A DNA stretch of 64,000 nt from an uncultured Alphaproteobacteria bacterium (lineage in GTDB: Bacteria > Pseudomonadota > Alphaproteobacteria > Micropepsales > Micropepsaceae): assembly GCA_902826695.1 (NCBI GenBank), contig CADEFU010000001.1, positions 359,764 through 423,763 of the forward strand. The letters run 5' to 3'. The position numbers were made by a program, and so were the translations under genes. The notes below the pieces were generated by a model. That model was not told the origin of the DNA and did no database searches. It saw only the letters and a list, made by a program, of their open reading frames with translations. Position 1 is the first letter of the stretch. Each line of letters starts with the position of its first letter. Below are positions 41,079 to 49,589 of the stretch, in pieces.

Positions 41079-41743
41079 CTTTGCAGGTTGATCAGACCGC
41101 TTTGCATCGCTTCGAAGACAGCTTGGCTTCGCGAGTTCACGGACAGTTTGCGGTAGATCGCCTTCACGTGGTCGGCGACGGTGTGGTGCGAGATGCGCTG
41201 GCGGATCGCGACTTCCTTGTAGGAGAAGCCGCGGGCGAGGTCCGTCAGGACCTCTGTTTCCTTTTCCGTCAGCGGGCTGATCGACGGCACGGGGTGCGTT
41301 TCGGCGCTATTCCTGACGCGCGCCAGGATGTGGCCCGCAACGGCGGGGCTGATCGGAGCGCGACCGGCGACGACGTCGCGAATGGCACGCTCGGTGTCTG
41401 AAATGTCGCCGCCCTTTAGCAGGTAGCCGTCGGCACCGGCTTCGATCGCGGCGACGACGTTGCGAACATCGCCGAAAACGCTGATGACGATGATCTTGAG
41501 CGTGTCCATGCCACGGGTACGCGCTTCGCGAATGACATCGAGGCCACTGCCGTCGGGCAGGGCGAGGTCCAGCAACAGAACATCACAGTCCGCGTTCAGG
41601 AGTTCGCGGCCTTGGTCGCGGGTGGCGCCTGCGCCTGCGAGTTCGAACCCTTCGACGCGGGTGACGATCTCGAGCAGGTGGCCGCGCAGGACGGGGTCGT
41701 CCTCGACGATTGCGATGCGGATGTTTGGCTCAAGCACGGTCAT
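41075..41743 (-). CDS. NarL/LuxR-family response regulator
   Basis: 222 residues. Receiver domain with acidic pair in IAIVEDDPVL (about 10-19), phospho-acceptor Asp59 in LLLDLALPDGSG, Ser/Thr near 89 (IVISVFG) and Lys in YLLKGGD (about 110). C-terminal LuxR-type helix-turn-helix (about 155-215) with LTEKETEVLTDLARGFSYKE and SHHTVADHVKAIYRKL. First gene of the regulator-kinase A-kinase B operon. A 16-bp palindrome about 160 bp upstream matches one upstream of the RTX gene, which suggests autoregulation and RTX control. Confidence 0.93.
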   Translation of the reverse strand: MTVLEPNIRIAIVEDDPVLRGHLLEIVTRVEGFELAGAGATRDQGRELLNADCDVLLLDLALPDGSGLDVIREARTRGMDTLKIIVISVFGDVRNVVAAIEAGADGYLLKGGDISDTERAIRDVVAGRAPISPAVAGHILARVRNSAETHPVPSISPLTEKETEVLTDLARGFSYKEVAIRQRISHHTVADHVKAIYRKLSVNSRSQAVFEAMQSGLINLQS

Positions 41744-41894
41744 GGGCGAGAAGTGGCCTTGATCCGGGGCTGAAGTGACGAAGCGGATCTACGTTGCGCA
41801 TTGTCGAAGATCGCAAAGGGGGCAGCAAGCGACGCTGGCGGCAGGATCGTGGACGAAGGGGGGGCGTGTGACCTCAGTCACCAGCGGCATAACA

Positions 41895-41910
41895 CCCCAT
41901 AAACATGGGG
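41895..41910. promoter_or_regulatory. 16-bp palindrome upstream of response regulator
   Basis: CCCCAT-AAAC-ATGGGG, a perfect 6-bp inverted repeat. It matches 43870-43885 (TCCCAC-GAAC-ATGGGA) at 12 of 16 positions. Two such sites in front of the regulator and the RTX gene, and a two-fold symmetry, fit binding by a LuxR-type dimer. Confidence 0.55.
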
Positions 41911-41922
41911 GAACGAGAGAGT

Positions 41923-41962
41923 GGCGGCGCGTGACACGCTAGGGATTTAGTCACGCGCCGCC
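41923..41962 (-). terminator. Hairpin after the RTX gene
   Basis: Perfect 13-bp inverted repeat (41923-41935 with 41950-41962), loop of 14 bases, 46 bp past the RTX stop. No T run follows on the minus strand, so it is either a Rho-assisted terminator or an mRNA-stabilising stem. It lies between the RTX gene and the operator-like palindrome of the regulator. Confidence 0.5.
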
Positions 41963-42007
41963 GGGACGAACAGCAGGGATGGTCGTGGGCCTTGCCGCCG
42001 TTCGCCG

Positions 42008-43798
42008 TTAGATGATGATGTCGGCTTGCGTGATGAGGCCGAAGCCGACGCCGGGCAGGCTCAGCTCGAAGGCATCGCCGGTCGTTGTGTTCCAGAAATC
42101 GAAGAGCACACTGCCATCGTATGCGGCACCCTGTGCGCCTTGCCACCCAGGCTGGTTCAAGAAGGTCAGATCGAGCAAGTCGAGACCGTCTTCGAAACCG
42201 GCCCGGATGAGGGTGCCCGAAGACTGCGGCTGGATTACGAAGATGTCCGCAACACCGTTACCGCCGTTGGTCGGGTAGGTCGGCGTCGGCGGGATCAGTG
42301 CCGTCGTGCCGCCGATCATGTCGCTCAAGGATAGGTTGTGGCCGCCCGAGACGCCTTGCAATTGGATCGTGACGACTTCTTGGGCCTGGCCCGTGAGTGT
42401 CAGCGTCGTGACCGTCAGCGCGCTTTGGCTGGCACTCGCCGTCCAGTAGTTGCTGCTGCCGAGGTTGAACGCCGAGACGTCGAGTTTGTCGATGCCGAGC
42501 TCGAAGTCGCCGATCGTCACCGTGCCTGCGTTCGTGCCGATGACAAACGTGTCGCTCGAATTGTCGCCGAAATCGAAGCGGGAGTAGTCGCCGTTCAGGT
42601 AGTCGTTGCCACCGTCGGCAATCAACGTGTCGCTGCCGGCGCCGCCCCAGATTTCGTCGTTGCCGAGGCCACCGGCAACCGTATCATTGCCTTCCATGCC
42701 GTCGAGGATGTTGGCGACGGCGTCGCCAGTGAGGCTGTCGTTGTTCGCACCGCCGAACAGGTCGTCGATGTTCGTCATCGTCCCGTGATTGTTGGCGTCG
42801 AAGCTGTAGGTGCCGGTCGCCAGGCTTGCGGTAACGCCGGGTTGGCCGGTGAAGTAGACGGTGTCGTGGTTGCCGGTGTCGCCATTATAGACATCGACAC
42901 CTTGCGTTGCGAAGAACGCGTCGGAGCTTGCGCCGCCATTCAGCGCGTTATTGCCGGCGTTGCCGGTCAGATGATCGGTGAAGTCGCTGCCCGTCAGATT
43001 TTCGATACCGATGAGCGTGTCGGTGCCGCTGCCGCCGGTTGACGTTCCGGTCGTCAAATTCGCGAAGGCGCCGCGATTGAAGGGCGCATTGATGTTGCCC
43101 GATAAGACTGCCGTGTCGATGCCGGCGCCGCCCGAGATGATGTCGTCGCCGAGCCCGGCGTCGATGACGTTGTCGCCGGCATCGCCGGTCAGCGTGTCGG
43201 CAAAGGCCGTCCCCGTCATGTTCTCGATGCTGTTCAGGGTGCCGGTCGCGCTGGTGGCGCTATAGGTGCCGGATGCCAGGCTTGCCGTAACACCGCTGGT
43301 GAGGGCGGTGAAGCGGATGGCGTCTGTGCCAATGCCGCCTCTGATCGTATCGGTTCCTTGGGTTGCGATGAAAGTATCGTTGCCAGCGGCGCCGTCGAGG
43401 ACATTGTTTGCGGCGCTGCCTTTGATCGTGTCGGCAAAGCTTGAGCCGAGCACGTTCTCGACGCTGAAGATCGTGTCGTTACCCTGGCCGGTCGCCGTGC
43501 CCGCCGTGAGATCGACGTTCACCGCGGCGCCACCGTCAAAGTCGACCCAGTCGGTGCCGGTGCCGCCGTCGAGCTGATCGTCGCCGTCGCCGCCGTTCAT
43601 GCGGTCGTTGTTTGCGCCGCCGAACAGTAGATCGTTGCCTCGGCCGCCTTTGAGCGTGTCGTTGCCGTTGCCGCCAAAGACCGTGTCGTTGCCGTCGCCG
43701 GCGTCAACGACGTCGTTGCCCCCTTTCGCGTCGATAATGTCGTCGAGCGGCGTTCCGAATAGATTGTTCGCTTGCCCGTTGCCGTTGATGACAGCCAT
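42008..43798 (-). CDS. RTX-type calcium-binding exoprotein
   Basis: 596 residues, acidic, almost no Lys or Cys, no signal peptide. Tandem GGxGxDxxx nonapeptides (NDVVDAGDGNDTVFGGNG, LFGGANNDRMNGGDGDDQLD; about residues 29-80) and further clusters near 200-240, 340-400 are calcium-binding RTX rolls. Repeated units reading FADTLTGDAGDNVID and NALNGGASSDAFFATQG suggest several internal duplications. No protease, lipase or lectin domain was found. Proteins like this leave by type I secretion via a C-terminal signal; no T1SS genes are in this window. GAGGGG precedes the ATG. Operator-like palindrome 72-87 bp upstream. Confidence 0.88.
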   Translation of the reverse strand: MAVINGNGQANNLFGTPLDDIIDAKGGNDVVDAGDGNDTVFGGNGNDTLKGGRGNDLLFGGANNDRMNGGDGDDQLDGGTGTDWVDFDGGAAVNVDLTAGTATGQGNDTIFSVENVLGSSFADTIKGSAANNVLDGAAGNDTFIATQGTDTIRGGIGTDAIRFTALTSGVTASLASGTYSATSATGTLNSIENMTGTAFADTLTGDAGDNVIDAGLGDDIISGGAGIDTAVLSGNINAPFNRGAFANLTTGTSTGGSGTDTLIGIENLTGSDFTDHLTGNAGNNALNGGASSDAFFATQGVDVYNGDTGNHDTVYFTGQPGVTASLATGTYSFDANNHGTMTNIDDLFGGANNDSLTGDAVANILDGMEGNDTVAGGLGNDEIWGGAGSDTLIADGGNDYLNGDYSRFDFGDNSSDTFVIGTNAGTVTIGDFELGIDKLDVSAFNLGSSNYWTASASQSALTVTTLTLTGQAQEVVTIQLQGVSGGHNLSLSDMIGGTTALIPPTPTYPTNGGNGVADIFVIQPQSSGTLIRAGFEDGLDLLDLTFLNQPGWQGAQGAAYDGSVLFDFWNTTTGDAFELSLPGVGFGLITQADIII

Positions 43799-43869
43799 GT
43801 CCGTTCCCCTCGTTTGGCGCGTGAATCGCGTTGCACGCTGACTGTCGGGGAAGGCGACTGGCGCTAGAA

Positions 43870-43885
43870 TCCCACGAACATGGGA
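43870..43885. promoter_or_regulatory. 16-bp palindrome upstream of RTX gene
   Basis: TCCCAC-GAAC-ATGGGA; the outer five bases of each arm are perfectly complementary. Centre lies about 79 bp before the RTX start, a normal place for an activator site. Shares its spacing and AAC-ATGGG half-site with 41895-41910. Confidence 0.5.
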
Positions 43886-43901
43886 GAGCGATCGTGAACG
43901 T

Positions 43902-43920
43902 GCGCGCTGTCACAGCGCGC
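43902..43920 (-). terminator. Hairpin after the TerC gene
   Basis: GCGCGCTG (43902-43909) pairs with CAGCGCGC (43913-43920) around three bases, 26 bp past the TerC stop. No T run, so termination by this stem alone is uncertain. Confidence 0.4.
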
Positions 43921-43945
43921 TGCATGGTTGCCGATTTTGGCCGTG

Positions 43946-44716
43946 CTAAACGTCGTCTTGCTTGTCAGGGTGGTTGGCGGCCAGCGTATCCATCTGCCGC
44001 TCGCTGTGGTCGGCCCAAAAAATGAGGCCCTGCACCAGTCCGGCAAAGCCGAGCGCGAAGTAGAGGTAACCCTTCGGGATCGGCGTTCCCATCGCTTCGG
44101 CCACCAGGATGAAGCCCACCAGCAAAAGGAAGCTCAAGGCGACGATCTTCAGTTCTTTGTGCTCGTCGATGAAGTGCGAGATCGGGTTGATTGCGACCAT
44201 CATGACAAAGACGGCGATGATGATCGCCATGGCCATGACCTCGATGTGCTCTGCGATTCCGACGGCGGTGATCACGCTGTCGATCGAGAAAACGATGTCG
44301 ATGATCGCGATTTGAACGATGATCCAGGCGAATGCTGTGCGAGCGGTGCTTGCCTTGCTTTCTTTCTTCTTCGACTTGTGCGGGCGCACGGCCTCGTTCA
44401 TTTCGACGATCGCCTTCCAGATCAGGAAGAGACCGCCCAGCCCCAAGACGACATCGCGCCAGGAGAGTTCGTGGCCGAAAATGCCGATGCCAATCTTGCC
44501 CTCAAGATGCGAGAGGTAGAACAGCGTCGTGAGCAAGAGTAGGCGCGTGCCGAGTGCAACCGAGAGGCCAATCTGGCGAGCGGCGGGGCGATCTTCTGGA
44601 GGGAGGCGGCCGGCGAGGATCGCGATGAAGACGATGTTGTCGACGCCTAGAACTATTTCGAGCGCGGTCAGCGTGAGAAAGGCGAACCAAACTTCGGGGC
44701 TTGCCAGAAAATCCAT
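43946..44716 (-). CDS. TerC family membrane protein
   Basis: 256 residues, seven to eight membrane helices. ALEIVLGVDNIVFIAIL (about 18-34) and IDIVFSIDSVITAVGIA (about 138-154) are the paired E/D-rich motifs of TerC, with conserved acidic residues proposed to bind metal; HKELKIVALSFLLLVGFILV follows. TerC/Alx-like proteins act in metal export (notably Mn2+) linked to exoenzyme secretion; tellurite resistance is the historic label only. No other ter genes are present. Single gene between tRNA-Val and the RTX gene. Confidence 0.92.
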   Translation of the reverse strand: MDFLASPEVWFAFLTLTALEIVLGVDNIVFIAILAGRLPPEDRPAARQIGLSVALGTRLLLLTTLFYLSHLEGKIGIGIFGHELSWRDVVLGLGGLFLIWKAIVEMNEAVRPHKSKKKESKASTARTAFAWIIVQIAIIDIVFSIDSVITAVGIAEHIEVMAMAIIIAVFVMMVAINPISHFIDEHKELKIVALSFLLLVGFILVAEAMGTPIPKGYLYFALGFAGLVQGLIFWADHSERQMDTLAANHPDKQDDV

Positions 44717-44780
44717 GCTGCGCCGAAGGCTCCCTAGATCGAACCAAGGTGGCGCAGGAGCGCTTGACCAGGTGTAATGA

Positions 44781-44855
44781 TGGTGGGCGCTGCTGGGATT
44801 GAACCAGCGACCCCTACCGTGTGAAGGTAGTGCTCTCCCGCTGAGCTAAGCGCCC
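44781..44855 (-). tRNA. tRNA-Val(CAC)
   Basis: Complete cloverleaf on the minus strand: acceptor GGGCGCT/AGCGCCC, D stem GCTC/GAGC, anticodon stem CTACC/GGTAG with loop TTCACAC (anticodon CAC, reading GTG), T arm GCTGG-TTCAATC-CCAGC, discriminator A and an encoded CCA. No insertion is seen in or beside it. Confidence 0.96.
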
Positions 44856-44893
44856 GTTTCCGGAAGCGGTAGCCTATAGTGGCGGGGCCTTCC

Positions 44894-45613
44894 TCAAGTC
44901 AAGCGCGCCAGGCCATTAAGTGCTTGTTCGAGCGCGTCAAAATGGTCGATCACGGCGTCGGCGCCGAGGTCGTGCGGTGGAATTTCGGTGTAGCCGAAGC
45001 TGACGACGATCACAGGGACGTTTGCGGCACGGGCCGTCTTCACATCGGTTTCGCTATCGCCGATGAGGACGGCGCTGGCCGGGGTGCCGCCGAGGGCTTC
45101 GATCGTATCGAAGAGGTGGCGCGGATCGGGCTTTTTGTAAGGGCGGCTGTCGGCGCCGAGGATGACAGGGAAGAGTTCGCGCAGGCGCAATTCGCCGATC
45201 AGCTTCAATGAGAGCGCTTCCGGCTTGTTTGTGCAGATGCCGAGCTTGTGACCGCGATCGCGAAGCTGCCTCGTCACGGTCTCTGCGCGTTCGAACGGCC
45301 GGCTCGTCTCGGCGATGTTGGCGTCGTAGTGCACGATGAAGCGGCGGACGAGATCGTCGAGGTCTGCCTGCTTGGCGGGCGCGCCGGTCGCTTCCATCGC
45401 GCGTTCGATCAGGTGGCGCGCGCCGCGGCCGACCATGTGGCGGACGTCGGTCAGCGGCACTTGGCGCCTGCCCAGCGAGCGCATCACGGCGTTCAGCGCA
45501 GCCGTCAGATCCGGGGCCGTGTCCACAAGCGTGCCGTCGAGATCGAAGATAATCGTTTCGGGGAGGGGCAAAGCTGTTAATGCTCTCAATGGCTTAGTGC
45601 CGCGATCTCGCAT
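44894..45613 (-). CDS. HAD hydrolase, phosphoglycolate phosphatase-like
   Basis: 239 residues. FDLDGTLVDTAPDL (about 21-34) holds the nucleophile Asp and acid/base Asp, ICTNKPE is motif II, KKPDPRHL motif III (Lys) and LIGDSETDV motif IV. The cap (about 35-105, ALNAVMRSLGRRQVPL ... ERAMEATGAP) is of the Gph type, so the likely substrate is 2-phosphoglycolate, released in DNA repair. The start at 45613 leaves 20 residues before the fold; the frame continues upstream without similarity. Divergent from glmU with a 75-bp gap, as seen in several Alphaproteobacteria. Confidence 0.88.
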   Translation of the reverse strand: MRDRGTKPLRALTALPLPETIIFDLDGTLVDTAPDLTAALNAVMRSLGRRQVPLTDVRHMVGRGARHLIERAMEATGAPAKQADLDDLVRRFIVHYDANIAETSRPFERAETVTRQLRDRGHKLGICTNKPEALSLKLIGELRLRELFPVILGADSRPYKKPDPRHLFDTIEALGGTPASAVLIGDSETDVKTARAANVPVIVVSFGYTEIPPHDLGADAVIDHFDALEQALNGLARLT

Positions 45614-45688
45614 GAGCGCGGCAAGAAAGCGAAACAATTTTTTATTTCGCCGCCGAGTCGCAGCGTGTAAGCGTGCTGCAGCGCCGAA

Positions 45689-47098
45689 ATGGCGGAAGTC
45701 CCTCGATTTTCTAACGGTTTGGATTTGAGCACTCCCTCTTATCGCAGCCAGCTGGCGGCGATCATCCTGGCTGCGGGCAAAGGCACGCGGATGAAGTCGG
45801 CGTTGCCGAAGGTCCTGCACGGCGTGGCGGGCCTGCCGATCCTCGGCCACATTTTGGTCGCGCTGAAGGCGCTTGGGGTCGGCAAGCTCGTCGTCGTGGT
45901 CGGTCCTGGCCAGGATGACGTTGCCGCTTTCGCACGTGGCTATGGCGCGGAGATTGCTGTGCAGACGTCGCAGCAGGGGACGGGCGATGCGGCGCGTAGC
46001 GCGCTGCCGGCGCTTGCGGGCTTCAACGGCGATGTCAGCGTGCTCTATGGCGATAACCCGCTGCTCACGCAGTCTACGCTGGAAATGCTATTCGCGGCGC
46101 GCGCTGCGGGAGCTGATGTGGCGCTGATGGGGTTCAAGCCAGAAGACGCATCGCCGTATGGGCGGTTGGTGCAGCTTGCGAACGGTGATTTGGATGCGAT
46201 CGTCGAGGCGCGGGATGCGACGGCGGAGCAGAAGCGGATCGTCTTTTGTAACGCGGGCGGATTCACCCTTGATACGGCGCTGCTGCGCTTGTTGTTGGGC
46301 GAACTCAAGAACGATAACGCGCAGAAGGAATTTTACCTCACCGATATCGTCACGGGCGCCAGGCAACGCAAAATGCGCTGTGTTGCGGTCGAAGTGCCGG
46401 CAGAGGATGTGCTCGGGATCAACTCGCGGGTGGAACTTGCGGAGGTCGAGCGGATCATGCAGCGGCGCTTGCGCGAACGGGCGATGCTCGACGGTGCGAC
46501 GATGGTCGATCCGCAGACGGTATGGCTGAGCCACGATACGAAAATCGGGCGCGACGTTGTGATCGGACCGAACGTGGTGTTCGGGCCGAAGGTCGTGGTC
46601 GCAGATAACGTGCGTATCAACGCGTTCTGTCACTTCGAGGAGTGTTCCATCGGCGAGCGTTCGATCGTGGGACCCTATGCGCGGCTTAGACCCGGCGCGC
46701 AGATCGGGCGCGACGTGCATATCGGCAATTTCGTCGAAGTGAAGAAGGCCGTGATCGAAGACGGCGCGAAGGCCAATCACCTGTCCTATATCGGCGATGC
46801 GAGGGTCGGCGCGAAGGCGAACATCGGCGCCGGCACGATCACCTGCAATTACGACGGGTTCGACAAGCATTTCACCGACATCGGCGCGGATGCGTTCATC
46901 GGCTCGAACACCGCGCTGGTGGCGCCGGTGAAGGTGGGCGACGGGGCGAATGTCGGTGCGGGCAGCGTGATCACCAAGGATGTCGAGAAAGACGCGCTCG
47001 CGGTCGAGCGTGGCGAGCAGCGGCAAATCCCCGGGTGGGCCGCCAAGTTCCGAGCGAAGAAGCGGGCGGAGAAGGCCCAGAAGAGTAAGAAGGAGTAG
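45689..47098 (+). CDS. glmU: Bifunctional GlmU: UDP-GlcNAc pyrophosphorylase / GlcN-1-P acetyltransferase
   Basis: 469 residues. N-terminal nucleotidyltransferase: LAAGKGTRMKSALPKVLH (about 28-45, the LxxGxGTxMxSxxPK signature), QQGTGDAARSALP and LYGDNPLLT (Mg-binding Asp near 118). C-terminal left-handed beta-helix of hexapeptide repeats (about 265-440; VIGPNVVFGPKVVVADNVRI), with NHLSYIGDARVG and IGAGTITCNYDGFDK typical of the acetyltransferase site. Makes UDP-GlcNAc for peptidoglycan and LPS. About 20 extra N-terminal residues precede the fold; an internal start cannot be excluded. Followed 5 bp later by glmS. Confidence 0.97.
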   Translation: MAEVPRFSNGLDLSTPSYRSQLAAIILAAGKGTRMKSALPKVLHGVAGLPILGHILVALKALGVGKLVVVVGPGQDDVAAFARGYGAEIAVQTSQQGTGDAARSALPALAGFNGDVSVLYGDNPLLTQSTLEMLFAARAAGADVALMGFKPEDASPYGRLVQLANGDLDAIVEARDATAEQKRIVFCNAGGFTLDTALLRLLLGELKNDNAQKEFYLTDIVTGARQRKMRCVAVEVPAEDVLGINSRVELAEVERIMQRRLRERAMLDGATMVDPQTVWLSHDTKIGRDVVIGPNVVFGPKVVVADNVRINAFCHFEECSIGERSIVGPYARLRPGAQIGRDVHIGNFVEVKKAVIEDGAKANHLSYIGDARVGAKANIGAGTITCNYDGFDKHFTDIGADAFIGSNTALVAPVKVGDGANVGAGSVITKDVEKDALAVERGEQRQIPGWAAKFRAKKRAEKAQKSKKE

Positions 47099-47103
47099 GT
47101 CCC

Positions 47104-48927
47104 ATGTGCGGCATCGTTGGAATCGTGGGGAAGGCTGACGCTGCACCGGTGATTTTAGAGTCGCTGAAGCGGCTTGAATATCGCGGCTATGACTCGGCCG
47201 GGATCGCGACGCTTGTGAACGGGCAGATCGAGCGGCGGCGCGCGCCGGGCAAGCTTTCGGGCCTCGACAAGGTTTTGCATGAGAAGCCGTTGCCGGGTTC
47301 CACCGGCATTGGTCACACGCGTTGGGCGACGCACGGCGTGCCGAACGAGACGAATGCGCATCCGCATGTCTCGGATCGGGTCGCGGTCGTGCACAACGGG
47401 ATCATCGAGAACTTTCGCGAGTTGCGCGAGGAGCTTGAGGCCAAGGGCCACAAGTTTCACACGGAGACCGATACGGAGGTTTCCGTCCATTTGATCACCG
47501 AGTACCTGCAACAGGGTCTTGAGCCTGTCGCGGCCGCGACGAAGGCGATCCGGCGGCTGCGCGGAGCGTTCGCGCTCGGGATCATCTTCAAGGATCACGA
47601 GGGGCTTGTGATCGGTGCGCGGCTTGGGCCGCCGCTGGCCGTCGGGTTCGGCGATAAGGAAATGTATCTCGGGTCGGACGCGTTTGCGCTTGCGCCGCTG
47701 ACGAACCGGATCGCCTATTTGGAAGACGGCGATGTTGCCGTTGTGCGCGCCGACAGCGTCAGTATCTTCGATGTGCAAGAACGGCCGGTGAACCGCGAGG
47801 TGCAGACGACGACGGTGTCGGCGAGCCTCGTCGACAAGGGCTCGCACCGGCATTTCATGGCAAAGGAGATTTTCGAGCAGCCCGAGGTCGTGGGCCACAC
47901 ACTGCATTCGGTGATCAATTCGGTCACGCAAGCCGTCGCCTTGCCGAAGACGTCGTTCGACTTTGCGAACTTGCCGAAGATGACGATGGTGGCGTGCGGG
48001 ACTGCGTCCTACGCAACGCTCGTCGGCAAGTATTGGTTCGAGAAGCTTGCGCGCATGCCGGTCGAAATCGACGTGGCGTCGGAGTTCCGCTATCGCGAAG
48101 CGCCGATGCCGCGCGGGGGCTTGGCGCTCTTCGTGTCGCAATCGGGCGAAACCGCCGATACGCTCGCGGCGCTGCGCTACTGCAAGGAGCAAGGGCAGCA
48201 TATCGCCTCGATCGTAAACGTGCCCATGAGTTCGATCGCGCGCGAGTCCGAGGTCGTTTTCCCGACGCATGCAGGGCCCGAGCTCGGCGTTGCCTCGACC
48301 AAGGCGTTTACTTGTCAGTTGGCAGTGATGGCATCGCTTGCCATTGCTGCGGGGAAAGCGCGCGGCACAGTGAGCGTCGCCGAAGAGGCACGGCTGACGC
48401 AGGCGCTGATGGAAGTGCCGCGGCACATGCTGACGCTGCTCGCGCAAGATCCCGTCTATCAGGCGCTGGCGCACGAACTCGCGAAGGCGCGCGACGTGCT
48501 CTATATCGGGCGCGGATTGTCGTATCCGATTGCGCTCGAGGGTGCGCTGAAGCTTAAGGAAATCTCCTACATTCACGCCGAAGGCTATGCAGCCGGCGAG
48601 ATGAAGCACGGGCCGATTGCGCTGATCGACGAAAACGTGCCGGTCGTCGTGATCGCGCCGCACGATGCGTTGTTCGAAAAGACGATCTCGAACATGCAGG
48701 AGACGATGGCGCGCAAGGGTAAGATCGTTCTCATCTCGGACAAAAAGGGCTTGGCCGCAGCCGGCGACAAGGTGTGGGCGCGTATCGAAGTGCCGGATGT
48801 CGACCCGTTCGTGACGCCGCTGCTCTACTCGATACCGGTGCAACTGCTCGCGTATCATACCGCGGTCGTGAAGGGCACGGACGTGGATCAGCCGCGGAAC
48901 TTGGCGAAGTCGGTGACGGTGGAGTGA
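47104..48927 (+). CDS. glmS: GlmS: glutamine-fructose-6-phosphate aminotransferase
   Basis: 607 residues, full length. Cys2 after Met (MCGIVGIVG) is the Ntn glutaminase nucleophile; GHTRWATHGVPNETNAHPH is the glutamine site. Two SIS domains follow: SQSGETADTL (near 345-354), VASTKAFTCQ, and GRGLSYPIALEGALKLKEIS (near 469-488), ending LAKSVTVE. Catalyses the first committed step to UDP-GlcNAc, directly upstream of GlmU in the pathway. AAGGAG overlapping the glmU stop serves as its ribosome site. No glmS ribozyme-like leader is visible. Confidence 0.97.
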   Translation: MCGIVGIVGKADAAPVILESLKRLEYRGYDSAGIATLVNGQIERRRAPGKLSGLDKVLHEKPLPGSTGIGHTRWATHGVPNETNAHPHVSDRVAVVHNGIIENFRELREELEAKGHKFHTETDTEVSVHLITEYLQQGLEPVAAATKAIRRLRGAFALGIIFKDHEGLVIGARLGPPLAVGFGDKEMYLGSDAFALAPLTNRIAYLEDGDVAVVRADSVSIFDVQERPVNREVQTTTVSASLVDKGSHRHFMAKEIFEQPEVVGHTLHSVINSVTQAVALPKTSFDFANLPKMTMVACGTASYATLVGKYWFEKLARMPVEIDVASEFRYREAPMPRGGLALFVSQSGETADTLAALRYCKEQGQHIASIVNVPMSSIARESEVVFPTHAGPELGVASTKAFTCQLAVMASLAIAAGKARGTVSVAEEARLTQALMEVPRHMLTLLAQDPVYQALAHELAKARDVLYIGRGLSYPIALEGALKLKEISYIHAEGYAAGEMKHGPIALIDENVPVVVIAPHDALFEKTISNMQETMARKGKIVLISDKKGLAAAGDKVWARIEVPDVDPFVTPLLYSIPVQLLAYHTAVVKGTDVDQPRNLAKSVTVE

Positions 48928-49577
48928 TGGCGGGCGGATCGTCCAAGTCGTTGGGCGCGGTCGTTCGGCGGTACGGGCCATTGTTCGCTTTGCCGGCGTT
49001 GGCGGTTGGCGTGTTCGCGCTAATCGCGTGGGCGCGGATCGTCCACGGGATTAGTATTCTGGCATTGACCAGGGATATGGCGACCGTCGCGCAATTGCCG
49101 CCCTATGCGTCGATCGCTTCAAGCCTTGGTGCGTTCGTGATGTGCGCGGCTGCCACGTCTTGCTTGTTTGCATTCTTTGCTATCCGAGGTGCCGGGCGTA
49201 ACCCGCCGTGGCACATTTTGGCCGTCGGCCTTTTTTCGCTTTATTTTATGCTGGACGATTTCTACGAACTCCACGATCGGGTGTTTCCCGACGATCTTGG
49301 GATTCCGCAGCAGCTTATCTATGCGCTCATCGCGGCGACTGTTGCAGCGATCCTGATTCGCTGGCGGCACGTCTTCCTGGGATTTCGCCCGTGGCTGCTT
49401 GCGGCGGCGTTGTTGTCCTTGGGAGCGTCGCTGGCGTTCGACATCTTCGATGTGCAGCTCGTCGCCTTGCTCGACGAGTGGCAGTACTTTTGGGAAGATG
49501 GCGCGAAGCTGATGGGTATCAGCCTTTGGGCGACGTATCACATCGCCCTTGCACAGCGCGAATTGCGGACGTCCTGA
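48927..49577 (+). CDS. Six-helix membrane protein of unknown function
   Basis: 216 residues, about six hydrophobic segments (near 18-40, 62-85, 92-108, 124-142, 150-170, 190-207). Acidic-aromatic stretch YFMLDDFYELHDRVFPDD (about 106-123) and DEWQYFWEDGAKLMG (about 183-197) are the most distinctive parts; paired acidic and His residues could sit at a metal or lipid site. No family recalled. The start at 48927 shares one base with the glmS stop (TGATG), so it probably belongs to the glmU-glmS operon. Confidence 0.75.
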   Translation: MAGGSSKSLGAVVRRYGPLFALPALAVGVFALIAWARIVHGISILALTRDMATVAQLPPYASIASSLGAFVMCAAATSCLFAFFAIRGAGRNPPWHILAVGLFSLYFMLDDFYELHDRVFPDDLGIPQQLIYALIAATVAAILIRWRHVFLGFRPWLLAAALLSLGASLAFDIFDVQLVALLDEWQYFWEDGAKLMGISLWATYHIALAQRELRTS

Positions 49578-49589
49578 GCGGTAGCCCGC

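Noticed and set aside
42008-43798. Possible DNA satellite in the RTX gene
   Set aside because: Periodicity is at the nonapeptide level with varied codons, as expected for calcium-binding RTX repeats.
43946-44716. TerC as part of a tellurite-resistance or phage-defence ter operon
   Set aside because: No TerD, TerB or related genes in the neighbourhood; it is a solitary housekeeping-type TerC.
44781-44855. tRNA-Val as an integration site
   Set aside because: No integrase gene, no duplicated tRNA end and no foreign-looking DNA beside it.
46905-47103. A glmS ribozyme or riboswitch before glmS
   Set aside because: The gap is only 5 bp after glmU and no structured leader is possible there.
47155-48981. 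A 608-codon open frame antisense to glmS
   Set aside because: Arg/His-rich composition typical of the reverse frame of GC-rich genes; glmS is certain on the other strand.
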